Origin: Bacteroidetes bacterium 46-16
GTDB taxonomy: Bacteria > Bacteroidota > Bacteroidia > Chitinophagales > Chitinophagaceae
Direction: 5' to 3'
Assembly (NCBI GenBank): GCA_001897835.1
Contig: MKUN01000028.1
Span: 248,001-312,000 of the forward strand
Length of the DNA stretch: 64,000 nt
The position numbers were made by a program, and so were the translations under genes. Positions 10,047-19,182 of this stretch are shown here, piece after piece; the stretch's first letter is position 1; every line of letters begins with the position of its first letter. The notes beneath the pieces were generated by a model. The model saw only the letters and a program-made list of their open reading frames with translations. It was not told the origin of the DNA and did no database searches.

Positions 10047-11114
10047 ATGACAACGCCAATGCAGGCAAGAGAAACACAGAAGCATACGATCAATAAGCGC
10101 TTATCGGTGCGCGATGCATTGCTGAAGCTTAACGACCTGAGGGCCGATGCCATCTTATTTGTTGTAGATGATAATGACAGGTTGCTTGGCGCACTTACTG
10201 ATGGCGACCTTCGCCGCGGTTTCATCAAAGGCCTCACCTTCGATACGCCGATATTGGACTATATCCAGCCCGATCCGCTTTTCGTGTACCAGGACGAGGT
10301 GCACCTTGCAGATCTTAATGACCTGAGGAAGCGTAACTTTCTTATCATCCCCATAGTTGACAGGGACAAGATCGTAGTTAAGATACTTAACCTCCGTATC
10401 AACTATTCGGTGATACCCGCCGATGTGATCATCATGGCCGGCGGCAAAGGCCAGCGCCTGATGCCCCTTACGCGCGATACCCCAAAGCCTATGTTGCCGG
10501 TAGGTGACAAGCCTATACTGGAGCATACTATCGGGCATTTATCAAAATACGGTATCAAAAATATTTATATCAGCGTCAACTATCTGGCCGATAAGATCAT
10601 CAACTACTTCGGCGATGGCAGCGACAGGGGGCTAAGCATAAATTATATACATGAGGACAAACCATTGGGCACGCTAGGCTCTGTAAAGCTGGCTGAAGAC
10701 CTGGAGCATGAATATGTATTGGTGATGAACTCGGATGTATTGACCAATATCGATTTTGCCGGCTTCTTCCAGGCATTTATCAAGTCGGGTGCTGATATGG
10801 CCGTAGCGGCCAGTACCTACCATGTAGAAGTGCCATATGGTGTGCTTGAGGTGGATGGAAACAACCTCGTGAATTCATTAAGAGAAAAGCCGAGCTATAC
10901 GTATTACTCCAATGCAGGTATATATCTTGCTAAAAAAGAACTGGTGAACATCATCCCGGATGATGAGTTCTATAACGTTACCGACCTGATGAGCCACCTG
11001 ATCAATGAAGGTAAAAAGGTGATGTCTTTCCCGATATTAGGTTATTGGCTGGATATAGGCAAACATGAAGACTACCGTAAAGCGCAGGAAGATATAAAAT
11101 ATATAAGCCTGTAA
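10047..11114 (+). CDS. sugar-1-phosphate nucleotidyltransferase with N-terminal CBS pair (PtmE-like)
   Basis: The ORF track begins at a TTG inside the previous gene. The ATG at 10047 gives 355 residues and a normal N-terminus. Residues about 10-120 form a CBS pair (LLGALTDGDLRRGFI in the first CBS), and residues about 125-350 a nucleotidyltransferase of the GlmU/RmlA superfamily with the NTP-binding signature MAGGKGQRLMPLTRDTPKPM. The same CBS-NTP_transferase order occurs in PtmE, which makes GDP-GlcNAc in Campylobacter legionaminic acid synthesis. The role here is therefore probably activation of a hexosamine-1-phosphate, with CBS ligand control. The LegC neighbour supports this. The donor nucleotide is not determined. 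Confidence 0.8.
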   Translation: MTTPMQARETQKHTINKRLSVRDALLKLNDLRADAILFVVDDNDRLLGALTDGDLRRGFIKGLTFDTPILDYIQPDPLFVYQDEVHLADLNDLRKRNFLIIPIVDRDKIVVKILNLRINYSVIPADVIIMAGGKGQRLMPLTRDTPKPMLPVGDKPILEHTIGHLSKYGIKNIYISVNYLADKIINYFGDGSDRGLSINYIHEDKPLGTLGSVKLAEDLEHEYVLVMNSDVLTNIDFAGFFQAFIKSGADMAVAASTYHVEVPYGVLEVDGNNLVNSLREKPSYTYYSNAGIYLAKKELVNIIPDDEFYNVTDLMSHLINEGKKVMSFPILGYWLDIGKHEDYRKAQEDIKYISL

Positions 11115-11180
11115 GATAAAGCGCTTAAGGCAAGCTTGCGGTTGCATATTTTCGCATTATAAATAAATCACCAGTTTTAT

Positions 11181-11188
11181 TACTTTTG
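11181..11188 (+). promoter_or_regulatory. Bacteroidota -7 promoter box before wza-like gene
   Basis: TACTTTTG fits TAnnTTTG and lies 14 bp before the ATG at 11203, within the 88-bp gap after the nucleotidyltransferase gene. This suggests a new transcription start for the export gene. Confidence 0.45.
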
Positions 11189-11202
11189 CGAAAAATAAGA
11201 GG

Positions 11203-12039
11203 ATGCTAAATTTAAAAGGACGAAGTGCCGAACTGCGTCTCTACCTGCTGATATCACTGTGTATCACCAGCCTTTTCACCGCCTGCAGTAGTAATAAAAA
11301 GATCACCTATTTTAAAAACGTCCCTGACTCTTTGTATCATGCAATGTCGATGCAACATGCACCGTATACCGACCCGCGTATACAGCCCAACGACATATTG
11401 CAGATCAATATCCAGACCATAGATACGAAGACCTCTTCGGAATTGCAGGGGGCTCCATCACCGGGTCTGCCGGGTGTGTCTGCGGCCAATTCGTCTATGG
11501 GGGCTTCTGCGCCAGTTATTACCGGTTTTCTTGTGGATAAGGACGGAAATGTAGCCATACCGCTTGTAGGCAAAATAAAGATAGGCGGGCTGAGCACTGC
11601 CGAAGCCCGCGACCTGATTACCCAAAAGGTATCGGTATACTATAAAGAACCGGTGGTGAATGTACGCTTTGCGAATTTCAGCATCACGGTACTTGGAGAA
11701 GTAACACGTCCCGGCACATATATCATCAGCAATGAAAAAGTGAGCCTGCTCGATGCGATCGGCATAGCCGGCGACCTTACTATATACGGCAAGCGTAATA
11801 ATGTGATGCTGATACGGGAGGAAAATAATAATAAAACTTTCGTGCGCTTTAACCTTAACTCCAACGAAATTTTCAAATCGCCCTATTATTACCTGAAACA
11901 AGGCGATGTGGTATATGTGGAGCCCAATAAGGCCCGCACAAAGTTAGGTACTACCGACCCAACCCGCGACCGCATATTGACGATAGGCATTACCGCATTA
12001 TCGCTGCTGGTAGCTATTTTTTCAGCAACAAGAAATTAA
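11203..12039 (+). CDS. Wza-like polysaccharide export lipoprotein
   Basis: The 278-residue lipoprotein has lipobox LFTAC with Cys28 as the probable acylated residue. A Poly_export (PES) domain begins at about residue 55 (IQPNDILQINIQTID...GFLVDKDGNVAIPLVGKIKIGGLS), followed by an SLBB domain at about residue 155 (VLGEVTRPGTYIISNEKVSLLDAI). A C-terminal hydrophobic helix (ILTIGITALSLLVAIFSA) probably spans the outer membrane. It forms the outer-membrane translocon for capsule or exopolysaccharide together with a Wzc-type co-polymerase, which is not in this window. It is followed 28 bp later by the UDP-sugar dehydrogenase, so it is part of the same pathway block. Confidence 0.88.
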   Translation: MLNLKGRSAELRLYLLISLCITSLFTACSSNKKITYFKNVPDSLYHAMSMQHAPYTDPRIQPNDILQINIQTIDTKTSSELQGAPSPGLPGVSAANSSMGASAPVITGFLVDKDGNVAIPLVGKIKIGGLSTAEARDLITQKVSVYYKEPVVNVRFANFSITVLGEVTRPGTYIISNEKVSLLDAIGIAGDLTIYGKRNNVMLIREENNNKTFVRFNLNSNEIFKSPYYYLKQGDVVYVEPNKARTKLGTTDPTRDRILTIGITALSLLVAIFSATRN

Positions 12040-12067
12040 TTCACGCAACATTTGAATTGAGTAAACC

Positions 12068-13357
12068 ATGGAACAAAAACCACACATTGCCGTTATTGGC
12101 CTTGGCTATGTAGGCCTGCCGCTTGCAGTTGAATTTGCGAAACATCATCCCGTTACCGGTTTTGATATCAATGGCCCGCGCATCAACGAATTGCGCAATG
12201 GCAATGACCATACCCTTGAAGTGGAAAGCGATAAGCTGAAAGAAGTGAATGTAGATAAGCCGGGTGGGAGCAAAGGCTTGTACTGTTCTGATAAGCTGGA
12301 AGACATAAAAGATTGCAATTTTTATATCGTAACGGTGCCCACGCCGGTAGATAAATATAACCGCCCCGACCTGACACCGCTCTATAAAGCGAGTGAAACA
12401 GTGGGTAAAGTGCTGAAGAAAGGCGATATAGTAGTATATGAATCGACCGTGTATCCCGGTGTGACAGAAGATGAGTGTGTACCGGTGCTGGAACATGTGT
12501 CGGGCATGAAGTATAATGTGGATTTTTATTGCGGCTACTCACCCGAAAGAATAAACCCCGGCGATAAGAACCATACGGTGACCAAGATAAAGAAAGTGAC
12601 CTCAGGCTCTACACCAGGGGTAGCTGAACAAGTAGATGCCCTGTACCGCTCTATAATTGTGGCGGGTACACACAAAGCCTCTTCAATAAAAGTTGCCGAA
12701 GCGGCTAAGGTGATCGAGAATGCCCAGCGCGATATCAATATCGCCTTTGTGAACGAACTGGCCAAGATATTCAACAGGCTGGAGATAGATACGCACGAGG
12801 TGCTGGCAGCATCGGGTACCAAATGGAATTTCCTGCCCTTCAAACCGGGCCTTGTAGGCGGCCACTGTATCGGTGTAGACCCTTACTACCTGGCGCAGAA
12901 AGCACAGGAGGCGGGTTACCACCCCGAAATAATACTGGCAGGACGCAGGCTGAACGATGGTATGGGTGAATACATAGCCAATGAAGTGGTGCGCCTGATG
13001 ATAAAGAACAATGTGGGGGTAAAGAATGCCGATATCCTGCTGCTGGGCATCACTTTTAAGGAGAACTGCCCCGATGTGCGCAATACGAAAGTAGTGGATA
13101 TAGTAAGGGGGCTAAGTACCTACGATATCAATGTAACGGTATATGACCCATGGGCCAACCCCGAAGAAGTAGCTCATGAATATGGCATACAAACCATAGA
13201 TAAACTGCCTGAAGGCAATAAGTATGATGCCGTAGTGCTGGCCGTGGCCCATAACGAATTCACCGGGAACGACTGGAAGAAATGGGTGAAAAAGGATGGC
13301 ATCATATATGATGTAAAGGGCTGCCTGGATAAAGAAACAGTGGATGCAAGGCTGTAA
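12068..13357 (+). CDS. UDP-N-acetylhexosamine 6-dehydrogenase (TviB/WbpO family)
   Basis: This cytoplasmic NAD-dependent dehydrogenase of 429 residues oxidises C6 of a UDP-(N-acetyl)hexosamine to the uronate in two steps. Visible: dinucleotide-binding [17 protein letters not shown] at about residue 10, the substrate-binding lysine region [20 protein letters not shown], the catalytic cysteine in [12 protein letters not shown] (Cys267), and the C-terminal UDP-binding domain starting [20 protein letters not shown]. The family includes WbpA, WbpO and TviB; which isomer is used cannot be told. The product would feed the exported polysaccharide. Confidence 0.9.
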   Translation: MEQKPHIAVIGLGYVGLPLAVEFAKHHPVTGFDINGPRINELRNGNDHTLEVESDKLKEVNVDKPGGSKGLYCSDKLEDIKDCNFYIVTVPTPVDKYNRPDLTPLYKASETVGKVLKKGDIVVYESTVYPGVTEDECVPVLEHVSGMKYNVDFYCGYSPERINPGDKNHTVTKIKKVTSGSTPGVAEQVDALYRSIIVAGTHKASSIKVAEAAKVIENAQRDINIAFVNELAKIFNRLEIDTHEVLAASGTKWNFLPFKPGLVGGHCIGVDPYYLAQKAQEAGYHPEIILAGRRLNDGMGEYIANEVVRLMIKNNVGVKNADILLLGITFKENCPDVRNTKVVDIVRGLSTYDINVTVYDPWANPEEVAHEYGIQTIDKLPEGNKYDAVVLAVAHNEFTGNDWKKWVKKDGIIYDVKGCLDKETVDARL

Positions 13358-13461
13358 AATTCAGGATCTTGAGGATGCATGACACAGGTCATATATCATA
13401 CAGGCCAAAGTTTCAGTATATTTACTATGCAATTTTTGCCTGTATCCTAAAATAGTGTCAT

Positions 13462-13863
13462 ATGCGATATCCCGGTTATTTTAAGTTGTTCCTGGTTTTC
13501 ACTGCATTGGTTGTTGGCTGCACCAAAGAGAAGGGCGATGACGGCCCCGGCAAAGGGGGGAGTGCCAACCTTACCATTTATCCGCAGCACCACCTTGTGG
13601 CTAAAAACCTGCGGAACATGATGGTATATATTAAGTACAATACGTCCGTTCCTCCTGCCAATGGTATTTATGATGATTCTATTGCCTGCACCCGGAATGA
13701 TACGGTTTCAGTAGCCATGTTCAATGGCCTGAAAAACGGTGCATATTATCTCTATGGTTACGGATATGATACCTCCATCTTCCAGAACGTGAAGGGTGGT
13801 ATACCTTATACTATTTCGCAACAAAATGATCAAAGCGTTTACCTGCCGGTAAGCGAAGATTGA
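13462..13863 (+). CDS. small lipoprotein of unknown function
   Basis: The 133-residue protein has a lipoprotein signal peptide (lipobox VVGC, Cys20) followed by a glycine- and charge-rich linker (TKEKGDDGPGKGGSAN). A beta-rich domain follows (LTIYPQHHLVAKNLRNMMVYIKYN, GAYYLYGYGYD) that resembles the small carboxypeptidase-like or FN3-like folds common in Bacteroidota surface lipoproteins. No enzyme motif is seen. It is a single gene with a strong terminator right after it. Not recognised; function unknown. Confidence 0.7.
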   Translation: MRYPGYFKLFLVFTALVVGCTKEKGDDGPGKGGSANLTIYPQHHLVAKNLRNMMVYIKYNTSVPPANGIYDDSIACTRNDTVSVAMFNGLKNGAYYLYGYGYDTSIFQNVKGGIPYTISQQNDQSVYLPVSED

Positions 13864-13883
13864 CAGACTGTTTAAAGCAGATA

Positions 13884-13923
13884 AAAAGCTTTTAGTATTT
13901 TTACCGGTACTAAAAGCTTTTTT
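13884..13923 (+). terminator. terminator abutting the next start codon
   Basis: A perfect 14-bp stem, AAAAGCTTTTAGTA / TACTAAAAGCTTTT, with a 10-nt loop ends in TTTTTT. The following gene's ATG is at 13925, only one or two bases beyond the T-run. Confidence 0.88.
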
Positions 13924-13924
13924 C

Positions 13925-15280
13925 ATGTTGTGTAAACGCTTACTGAGTATCGCGATCTTACTCTTTGGACCATATCTCTATGCACAGGCACAGGTAATTA
14001 ATACAATAGCAGGCAATGGCAATATTGGCTACAGTGGTGACGGCGGGCCTGCTATGATGGCGCAGCTTAATGCACTGGGTGTTACAGTGGCAGGTAACGG
14101 CGATATTTATATACCGGACGCTGCCAATAACCGGGTGCGTAAAATAGATGCGGACAGCATCATTAATACTATAGCAGGCACTGGTACTGCCGGCTATAAT
14201 GTGGACAGTGGAGCTGCATTGACCACCTTATTATACAATCCAAGCAGTGTGGCGATAGATACCGCAGGTAATATCTATATCGCCGATCAGCGTAACCAAC
14301 GCATACGTAAAGTAGATACGGGCGGTGTAATGACCGTTATTGCAGGCATTGGACTTACGGGCTATAGTGGCGATGACAGCGCAGCGATAAATGCAAAACT
14401 CAATAACCCGGTAGGTGTAGCGGCAGATACCTTTGGTAATATCTATATTGCAGATTATGGCAATAACCGTATTCGTAAGATCAATGCGGCAGGTATCATA
14501 AGTACCGTAGCTGGCACTGGCATAGCGGGCCATAGTGGTGATGGTGCAGCAGCAACTGCTGCCACGATCGATTCGCCTACCAGTGTAACAGTGGACCTAT
14601 CTGGTAACATCTACATAGCCGACCGGAATAATAACTGTATCCGTATGGTGGATACAGACGGGATTATGAACAATTTTGCAGGCGATGGTACGAATGGTTT
14701 TAGTGGTGATGGCAGTGCGGCAACGGCCGCCCAACTGGCTCATCCTTATGGTGTTGCCGTGGATAAGTGGGGCAATGTATATATAGCCGATGAAGAGAAC
14801 CAGCGCATACGTAAAGTGAATACTTCGGGTATCATCAGTACGATTGCAGGCTCGGGTACTTTATCTTTTTGCGGTGATGGGGGAGATCCCTTGCTGGCAT
14901 GCCTCAACCATCCTAAAGGTGTAGCCCTTGATAATGCGGGTAACATATACATAGCCGATGCCCTCAATAACCGCATCCGTAAGATCACGGTGCCGCTTGC
15001 GGTGAAAAATGTGGCAAATGATGCAAAGAATATAAAACTTTATCCCGACCCGAATAATGGCTTTTTCAGCATTGATGGGAATATAAACGCGAAGAATGGC
15101 ATAGCACGGGTGCAGGTATTGGACCTTGTGGGTCATGTCGTAGCCAGCCGGATACTGCCGGTGACCAATGGCAGGATAAACGGGGATATGCAAATGCCAC
15201 AAAATGTGCCGGGAGGAATATATCTCCTGAGGATCAATACAGACAGCGAAATGATACCGCTGCGTTTTGTACTTAATTAA
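13925..15280 (+). CDS. NHL-repeat secreted protein with T9SS type A sorting domain
   Basis: The 451-residue exported protein has signal peptide MLCKRLLSIAILLFGPYLYAQAQ. Six or so NHL repeats follow from about residue 25 to 360; each repeats the pattern TIAGxGxxGYSGDGGxA...LNNPxGVAxDxxGNIYIADxxNNRIRKI, predicting a six-bladed beta-propeller. The last ~80 residues (LYPDPNNGFFSI...GGIYLLRINTDSEMIPLRFVLN) are a type A T9SS C-terminal domain. It probably acts at the cell surface in binding. The ATG is directly behind a terminator hairpin, leaving no room for a conventional leader, so either the start is leaderless-like, transcription initiates within the hairpin region, or read-through is used. 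Confidence 0.85.
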   Translation: MLCKRLLSIAILLFGPYLYAQAQVINTIAGNGNIGYSGDGGPAMMAQLNALGVTVAGNGDIYIPDAANNRVRKIDADSIINTIAGTGTAGYNVDSGAALTTLLYNPSSVAIDTAGNIYIADQRNQRIRKVDTGGVMTVIAGIGLTGYSGDDSAAINAKLNNPVGVAADTFGNIYIADYGNNRIRKINAAGIISTVAGTGIAGHSGDGAAATAATIDSPTSVTVDLSGNIYIADRNNNCIRMVDTDGIMNNFAGDGTNGFSGDGSAATAAQLAHPYGVAVDKWGNVYIADEENQRIRKVNTSGIISTIAGSGTLSFCGDGGDPLLACLNHPKGVALDNAGNIYIADALNNRIRKITVPLAVKNVANDAKNIKLYPDPNNGFFSIDGNINAKNGIARVQVLDLVGHVVASRILPVTNGRINGDMQMPQNVPGGIYLLRINTDSEMIPLRFVLN

Positions 15281-15292
15281 GTGCAGGCAGGA

Positions 15293-16204
15293 TCAATCAT
15301 CATCTATGTTCACCGGTTTTATTCGGTACCGGGCAGCATGTGCCAGGGGGTGTATGGGCCTTCCTGTATGCCTGCCCCAGGCTTTGGTAAAGGCAGCGCC
15401 AAAGTATAGAATGAGGGATGAGTAGAATACAAATAAAAGCAGGAAGACCATTGCCCCGGATGTGCCATAAAGACTGCCAAGATTCCCTTGTGACAAGAGC
15501 ATCCGCACCAGCAACTTACCTATAGTGAACAATATGCCGGTTACCAAAGCTCCCGCCAGTGCTACCTTAGGCGCAGGGCGCCCGTCGGGCAGGTACATGA
15601 ACAATACGAAGAACCAGAGTGTGACCACAATAATGGAAACCAACTGGCTGAAAACAGCATTGATATAATAGGTAGTGACAGGGGCTATTTTGATAAAATA
15701 TTCGCCGATGATAGACTGCAGGCCATCGGCCAGCAACACCCCGAGGAATAAAATGCCGGTGAATAAAATGATGACAATGGAGTTGATCCGGGAGCTGAAC
15801 CGCTGTTTGATATTTCTTTTCGCGGCAATCCTGATATCCCATATCTGGTTCAGCGAATTTTTGATAACCCGGAAAAGTGTGGTAGCGATGAACAGGAGAA
15901 AGATAAAGCTACCTGCTGTTATCAGCCAGTTGTGCTGCAGGGCCCTGAAGCTGCGTATAGTGGTTATTACCTGTTCAGCACTTTCCCGGCCTATTACTTC
16001 ATTCAACTTTTCAAATATCTGCCTGCCAAGGCTGCGCTTATTAAAAAAAATGCCTAAAGTGCGGATGATGATGATGATGATGGGTGGCAGGGCAAAAGTG
16101 GTAAAGAAGGAAGTGGCGCCTGCCATACGCAGGGGATCGTTCTCCAGCAATACTGCAAGTGTATTTTTAAGCAAGTGATAAACTGTTGAAAAGAATTTTT
16201 TCAT
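15293..16204 (-). CDS. YihY/BrkB-family inner membrane protein
   Basis: The 303-residue polytopic membrane protein has about six hydrophobic segments (ATSFFTTFALPPIIIIIIRTLGIFF, WLITAGSFIFLLFIATTLF, INSIVIILFTGILFLGVLLADGL, and others). The family pattern includes FFTTFALPP near residue 34, IKNSLNQIWDI near residue 115, LYGTSGAMVFLLLFVFYSSLILYFGAAFTKAW near residue 250. The family (UPF0761/BrkB) was once mis-described as RNase BN; its transport role is unclear. It is convergent with the NHL gene, 12 bp apart. Confidence 0.88.
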   Translation of the reverse strand: MKKFFSTVYHLLKNTLAVLLENDPLRMAGATSFFTTFALPPIIIIIIRTLGIFFNKRSLGRQIFEKLNEVIGRESAEQVITTIRSFRALQHNWLITAGSFIFLLFIATTLFRVIKNSLNQIWDIRIAAKRNIKQRFSSRINSIVIILFTGILFLGVLLADGLQSIIGEYFIKIAPVTTYYINAVFSQLVSIIVVTLWFFVLFMYLPDGRPAPKVALAGALVTGILFTIGKLLVRMLLSQGNLGSLYGTSGAMVFLLLFVFYSSLILYFGAAFTKAWGRHTGRPIHPLAHAARYRIKPVNIDDD

Positions 16205-16371
16205 CGTTTTACAGTTTCATTCTTTTAGCCCCTAATTACCCACAAGTTAAAATGAATTTTGAAGCGCGGCCGGCAATTGGAATATTAATATCTAAATATC
16301 ATGCCAGTCAGCTATTTAAGTAATGTAGCAAAATCCGGAAGTTCTTTGTTACTTTAATACCACAATTCAAT

Positions 16372-17613
16372 ATGCAGTCATATTACATATTAACGGTTAT
16401 CATTACTATCTGTGCCGGGTTTGCCTATTTGAACCACAGGATCATAAAGCTGCCGCCTACTATAGGTATCATGGTGTTATCGCTCATAACCTCGCTGGCA
16501 GTAGTAGCTGCGGGCAAGGTCATGCCATCTATTTCGCAGCCCCTTACCGAAATGATATCCACCATTGACTTTCACGACCTGCTGATGAAGATCATGCTGA
16601 GCTTCCTGCTGTTTGCAGGGGCCATACATATAGATGCTGCCAAACTTAAAGCAGAGCGCCTGCCCGTTATCGTACTGGCTACTGTGGGTACGCTTATATC
16701 CACTTTTTTAGTTGGGGGGCTGATATACTTTTTATTTGGCTTCTTCGATGCGCATATCGATTTCATTTATTGTTTATTGTTTGGCGCCCTCATATCGCCT
16801 ACCGACCCGATAGCCGTGCTGGGCATATTGAAGCGCACTAAAATACCCGGTTCGCTGCAATTAAAGATAGCCGGGGAATCTTTATTCAATGACGGTGTGG
16901 CAGTGGTGATCTTTCTTACGATAATGGAAGTATCGGTAAAGGGAACGGATAATTTAACCTTCTCAGGGGTCAGTCTTCTTTTTTTGAGAGAAGCGGTAGG
17001 CGGATTGATCTATGGCGCCCTGTTAGGCTATGCCGGCTTTTTCCTGCTGCGCTCAATTGACAATTATAAAACCGAGGTGCTGATCACTATTGCCATGGTA
17101 ATGGGGGGCTATATGCTGGCCGATGAGCTGCATATCTCAGGCCCCATAGCTATGGTAGTGGCCGGGCTGATCACCGGCAATAAAGGAAAAGAACTGGCCA
17201 TGTCGGACACTACGAGGGATTATATAGGCAAGTTTTGGGAGTTAATAGATGAGATACTCAATGCAATATTGTTCCTTCTTGTAGGCTTTGAGATGCTGGT
17301 TGTCAAAGTGAATATTGGCATTATGATCATTGGTGTCATTACTATATTCGTGGTACTGCTGGCCAGGTGGATATCTGTAGCCTTACCTATTACCCTGCTA
17401 CGGCCCTTCGCCCGGTTCGAGAAGCATGCCATCAGTATACTTGCGTGGGGCGGCCTGCGCGGCGGCATATCCGTAGCACTGGCTTTATCATTGCCTGCAG
17501 AGATGTACCGCGACCAGTTTGTATCCATTACCTATTCTGTAGTGATATTCTCAATAATTGTCCAGGGCCTTACCATTGAGCGCGTGGCAAAAAAACTGGT
17601 CAATACCGACTGA
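16372..17613 (+). CDS. CPA1-type Na+(K+)/H+ antiporter, NhaP-like
   Basis: The 413-residue inner-membrane antiporter has about 12 hydrophobic segments. Diagnostic motifs are FGALISPTDPIAVLGILKR (about residue 138) and the ion-binding GESLFNDGVAVVIFLT (about residue 168), plus AWGGLRGGISVALALSLP near residue 363, all typical of CPA1/NhaP. No large C-terminal regulatory domain is present. It exchanges monovalent cations for protons in pH and salt homeostasis. The DUF389 gene starts one base after its stop, so the two are co-translated. Confidence 0.9.
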   Translation: MQSYYILTVIITICAGFAYLNHRIIKLPPTIGIMVLSLITSLAVVAAGKVMPSISQPLTEMISTIDFHDLLMKIMLSFLLFAGAIHIDAAKLKAERLPVIVLATVGTLISTFLVGGLIYFLFGFFDAHIDFIYCLLFGALISPTDPIAVLGILKRTKIPGSLQLKIAGESLFNDGVAVVIFLTIMEVSVKGTDNLTFSGVSLLFLREAVGGLIYGALLGYAGFFLLRSIDNYKTEVLITIAMVMGGYMLADELHISGPIAMVVAGLITGNKGKELAMSDTTRDYIGKFWELIDEILNAILFLLVGFEMLVVKVNIGIMIIGVITIFVVLLARWISVALPITLLRPFARFEKHAISILAWGGLRGGISVALALSLPAEMYRDQFVSITYSVVIFSIIVQGLTIERVAKKLVNTD

Positions 17614-17614
17614 T

Positions 17615-18937
17615 ATGAAAAGGATAATGGTGATCATAAGGGCGGCTTTGCGCAACCTTTTCAACCTTCATTATGATAAGGATGATGATGCTACGATCAT
17701 AGAATCCATATCGCGGAATGTGAATTTTAAGGGTGCGAATATATGGGCGCTTATATTTGCCATATTCATAGCGTCGATAGGCCTGAATGTGAACTCTGCG
17801 GCTGTGGTGATAGGCGCTATGTTAATATCACCGCTTATGGGTCCTATAATGGGCATAGGCCTGGGTATAGGCATCAATAATTTCGACCTGGTAAAACGTG
17901 GTATTACCAATTTCCTTACAGCAATGGTGGTGAGTATCATCACATCCACCCTATACTTTTCACTAACACCGCTGCATGATGCCGGCTCTGAGTTGCTGGC
18001 ACGTACCACACCGTCGATATGGGACGTGTTTATAGCCTTCTTTGGCGGGCTGGCAGGTATCGTGGCCAGTACGCGAAAAGAAAAGACCAATGTGATTCCC
18101 GGTGTGGCGATAGCAACTGCGCTCATGCCACCGCTCTGCACGGCAGGATATGGCCTTGCCAATGGCCAGTTCTTTTACTTCCTTGGCGCCCTGTATCTCT
18201 TTTTTATCAACAGCGTATTCATTTGCCTGGCCACTTACCTGATCGTACGTTCACTGAAGCTGAACAAAACACAATTTGAGGATGAAGCGCGGGAGAAACG
18301 TGTTAAAAGGTATATACTCATTATTGTTACCATTACGGTACTGCCCAGTATCTATATGGCCTACCGTATAGTGGACAAAAGCATATTCGAGAGCAATGCG
18401 AATAATTTCATAACGCAGGAGTTCAATTATAAGAATACCCAGGTGGTGAACAGGTCTTTTAACTATGACAATGGTAAAAAGCAGATAGATGTGCTGCTGA
18501 TAGGCGAAGAACTGGATAAGGCGCAGATAGATTCGCTGAAGAAGAAAATGGATGCCTATAACATTGGTAAGGCGAAGCTGAATATCAAACAGGGACTTAA
18601 TGCCAAGCAGGAGATAGACTTTGCACAGGTAAAGGCAAGCATACTGGAAGATGTGTTCAATAAAGAACAAAAAGAAAAGGAGTTGCAGAAAGCTAAGGCC
18701 GATTCAGCAGGCCCTTATCCCGGTTTGCGGGAAGAACTGCGCTCACTGTACCCTGCATTACAGCGATATACAGTAACGAAGACAGTATTCAACTACACCG
18801 ACAGTATGCGCAGGGATACCGTGATATTATTTGTGGGAGATTTCTCAAAACCCTTTGCTAAGAAAGACAGGGAACTCTTGCAGAACTGGTTAAAGTTCCG
18901 CATACATGCCGATTCGGTAAAACTTGTAATAGAATGA
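17615..18937 (+). CDS. DUF389 membrane protein
   Basis: The ORF track starts inside the antiporter gene. The ATG at 17615 follows the antiporter stop by one base (TGATATG) and gives 440 residues. Residues about 30-235 form a DUF389 domain with the family motifs NVNSAAVVIGAMLISPLMGPIMGIGLG and GVAIATALMPPLCTAGYGLA and about five to six TM segments. The remaining ~200 residues are soluble, with charged, Lys-rich helices and two related alpha/beta segments (QVVNRSFNYDNGKKQIDVLLIG and YTVTKTVFNYTDSMRRDTVILFVGD). Function is unknown; tight coupling to an antiporter suggests a shared ion or stress role. Confidence 0.88.
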   Translation: MKRIMVIIRAALRNLFNLHYDKDDDATIIESISRNVNFKGANIWALIFAIFIASIGLNVNSAAVVIGAMLISPLMGPIMGIGLGIGINNFDLVKRGITNFLTAMVVSIITSTLYFSLTPLHDAGSELLARTTPSIWDVFIAFFGGLAGIVASTRKEKTNVIPGVAIATALMPPLCTAGYGLANGQFFYFLGALYLFFINSVFICLATYLIVRSLKLNKTQFEDEAREKRVKRYILIIVTITVLPSIYMAYRIVDKSIFESNANNFITQEFNYKNTQVVNRSFNYDNGKKQIDVLLIGEELDKAQIDSLKKKMDAYNIGKAKLNIKQGLNAKQEIDFAQVKASILEDVFNKEQKEKELQKAKADSAGPYPGLREELRSLYPALQRYTVTKTVFNYTDSMRRDTVILFVGDFSKPFAKKDRELLQNWLKFRIHADSVKLVIE

Positions 18938-19182
18938 TAACATTGCCTTACTCTTTGCGTTTTGGGATGAAGTGATATAAATTGTACCTTTACCGTATTA
19001 CTATCCCGCAACACAGGTATCATTCGTTATTGCCCGGCTCCATACCTGCAGCAATTGTGTTCCGGAATCTTCTGAAGCAATTGCTTCTCTATTTTTACAG
19101 ACTTAATGAAAGGCCCGGCATAGGCAGCGAAGCATTGCATTTGTGTTGCTGATAATGATTAAGTCGTTACCATGGACGATCT

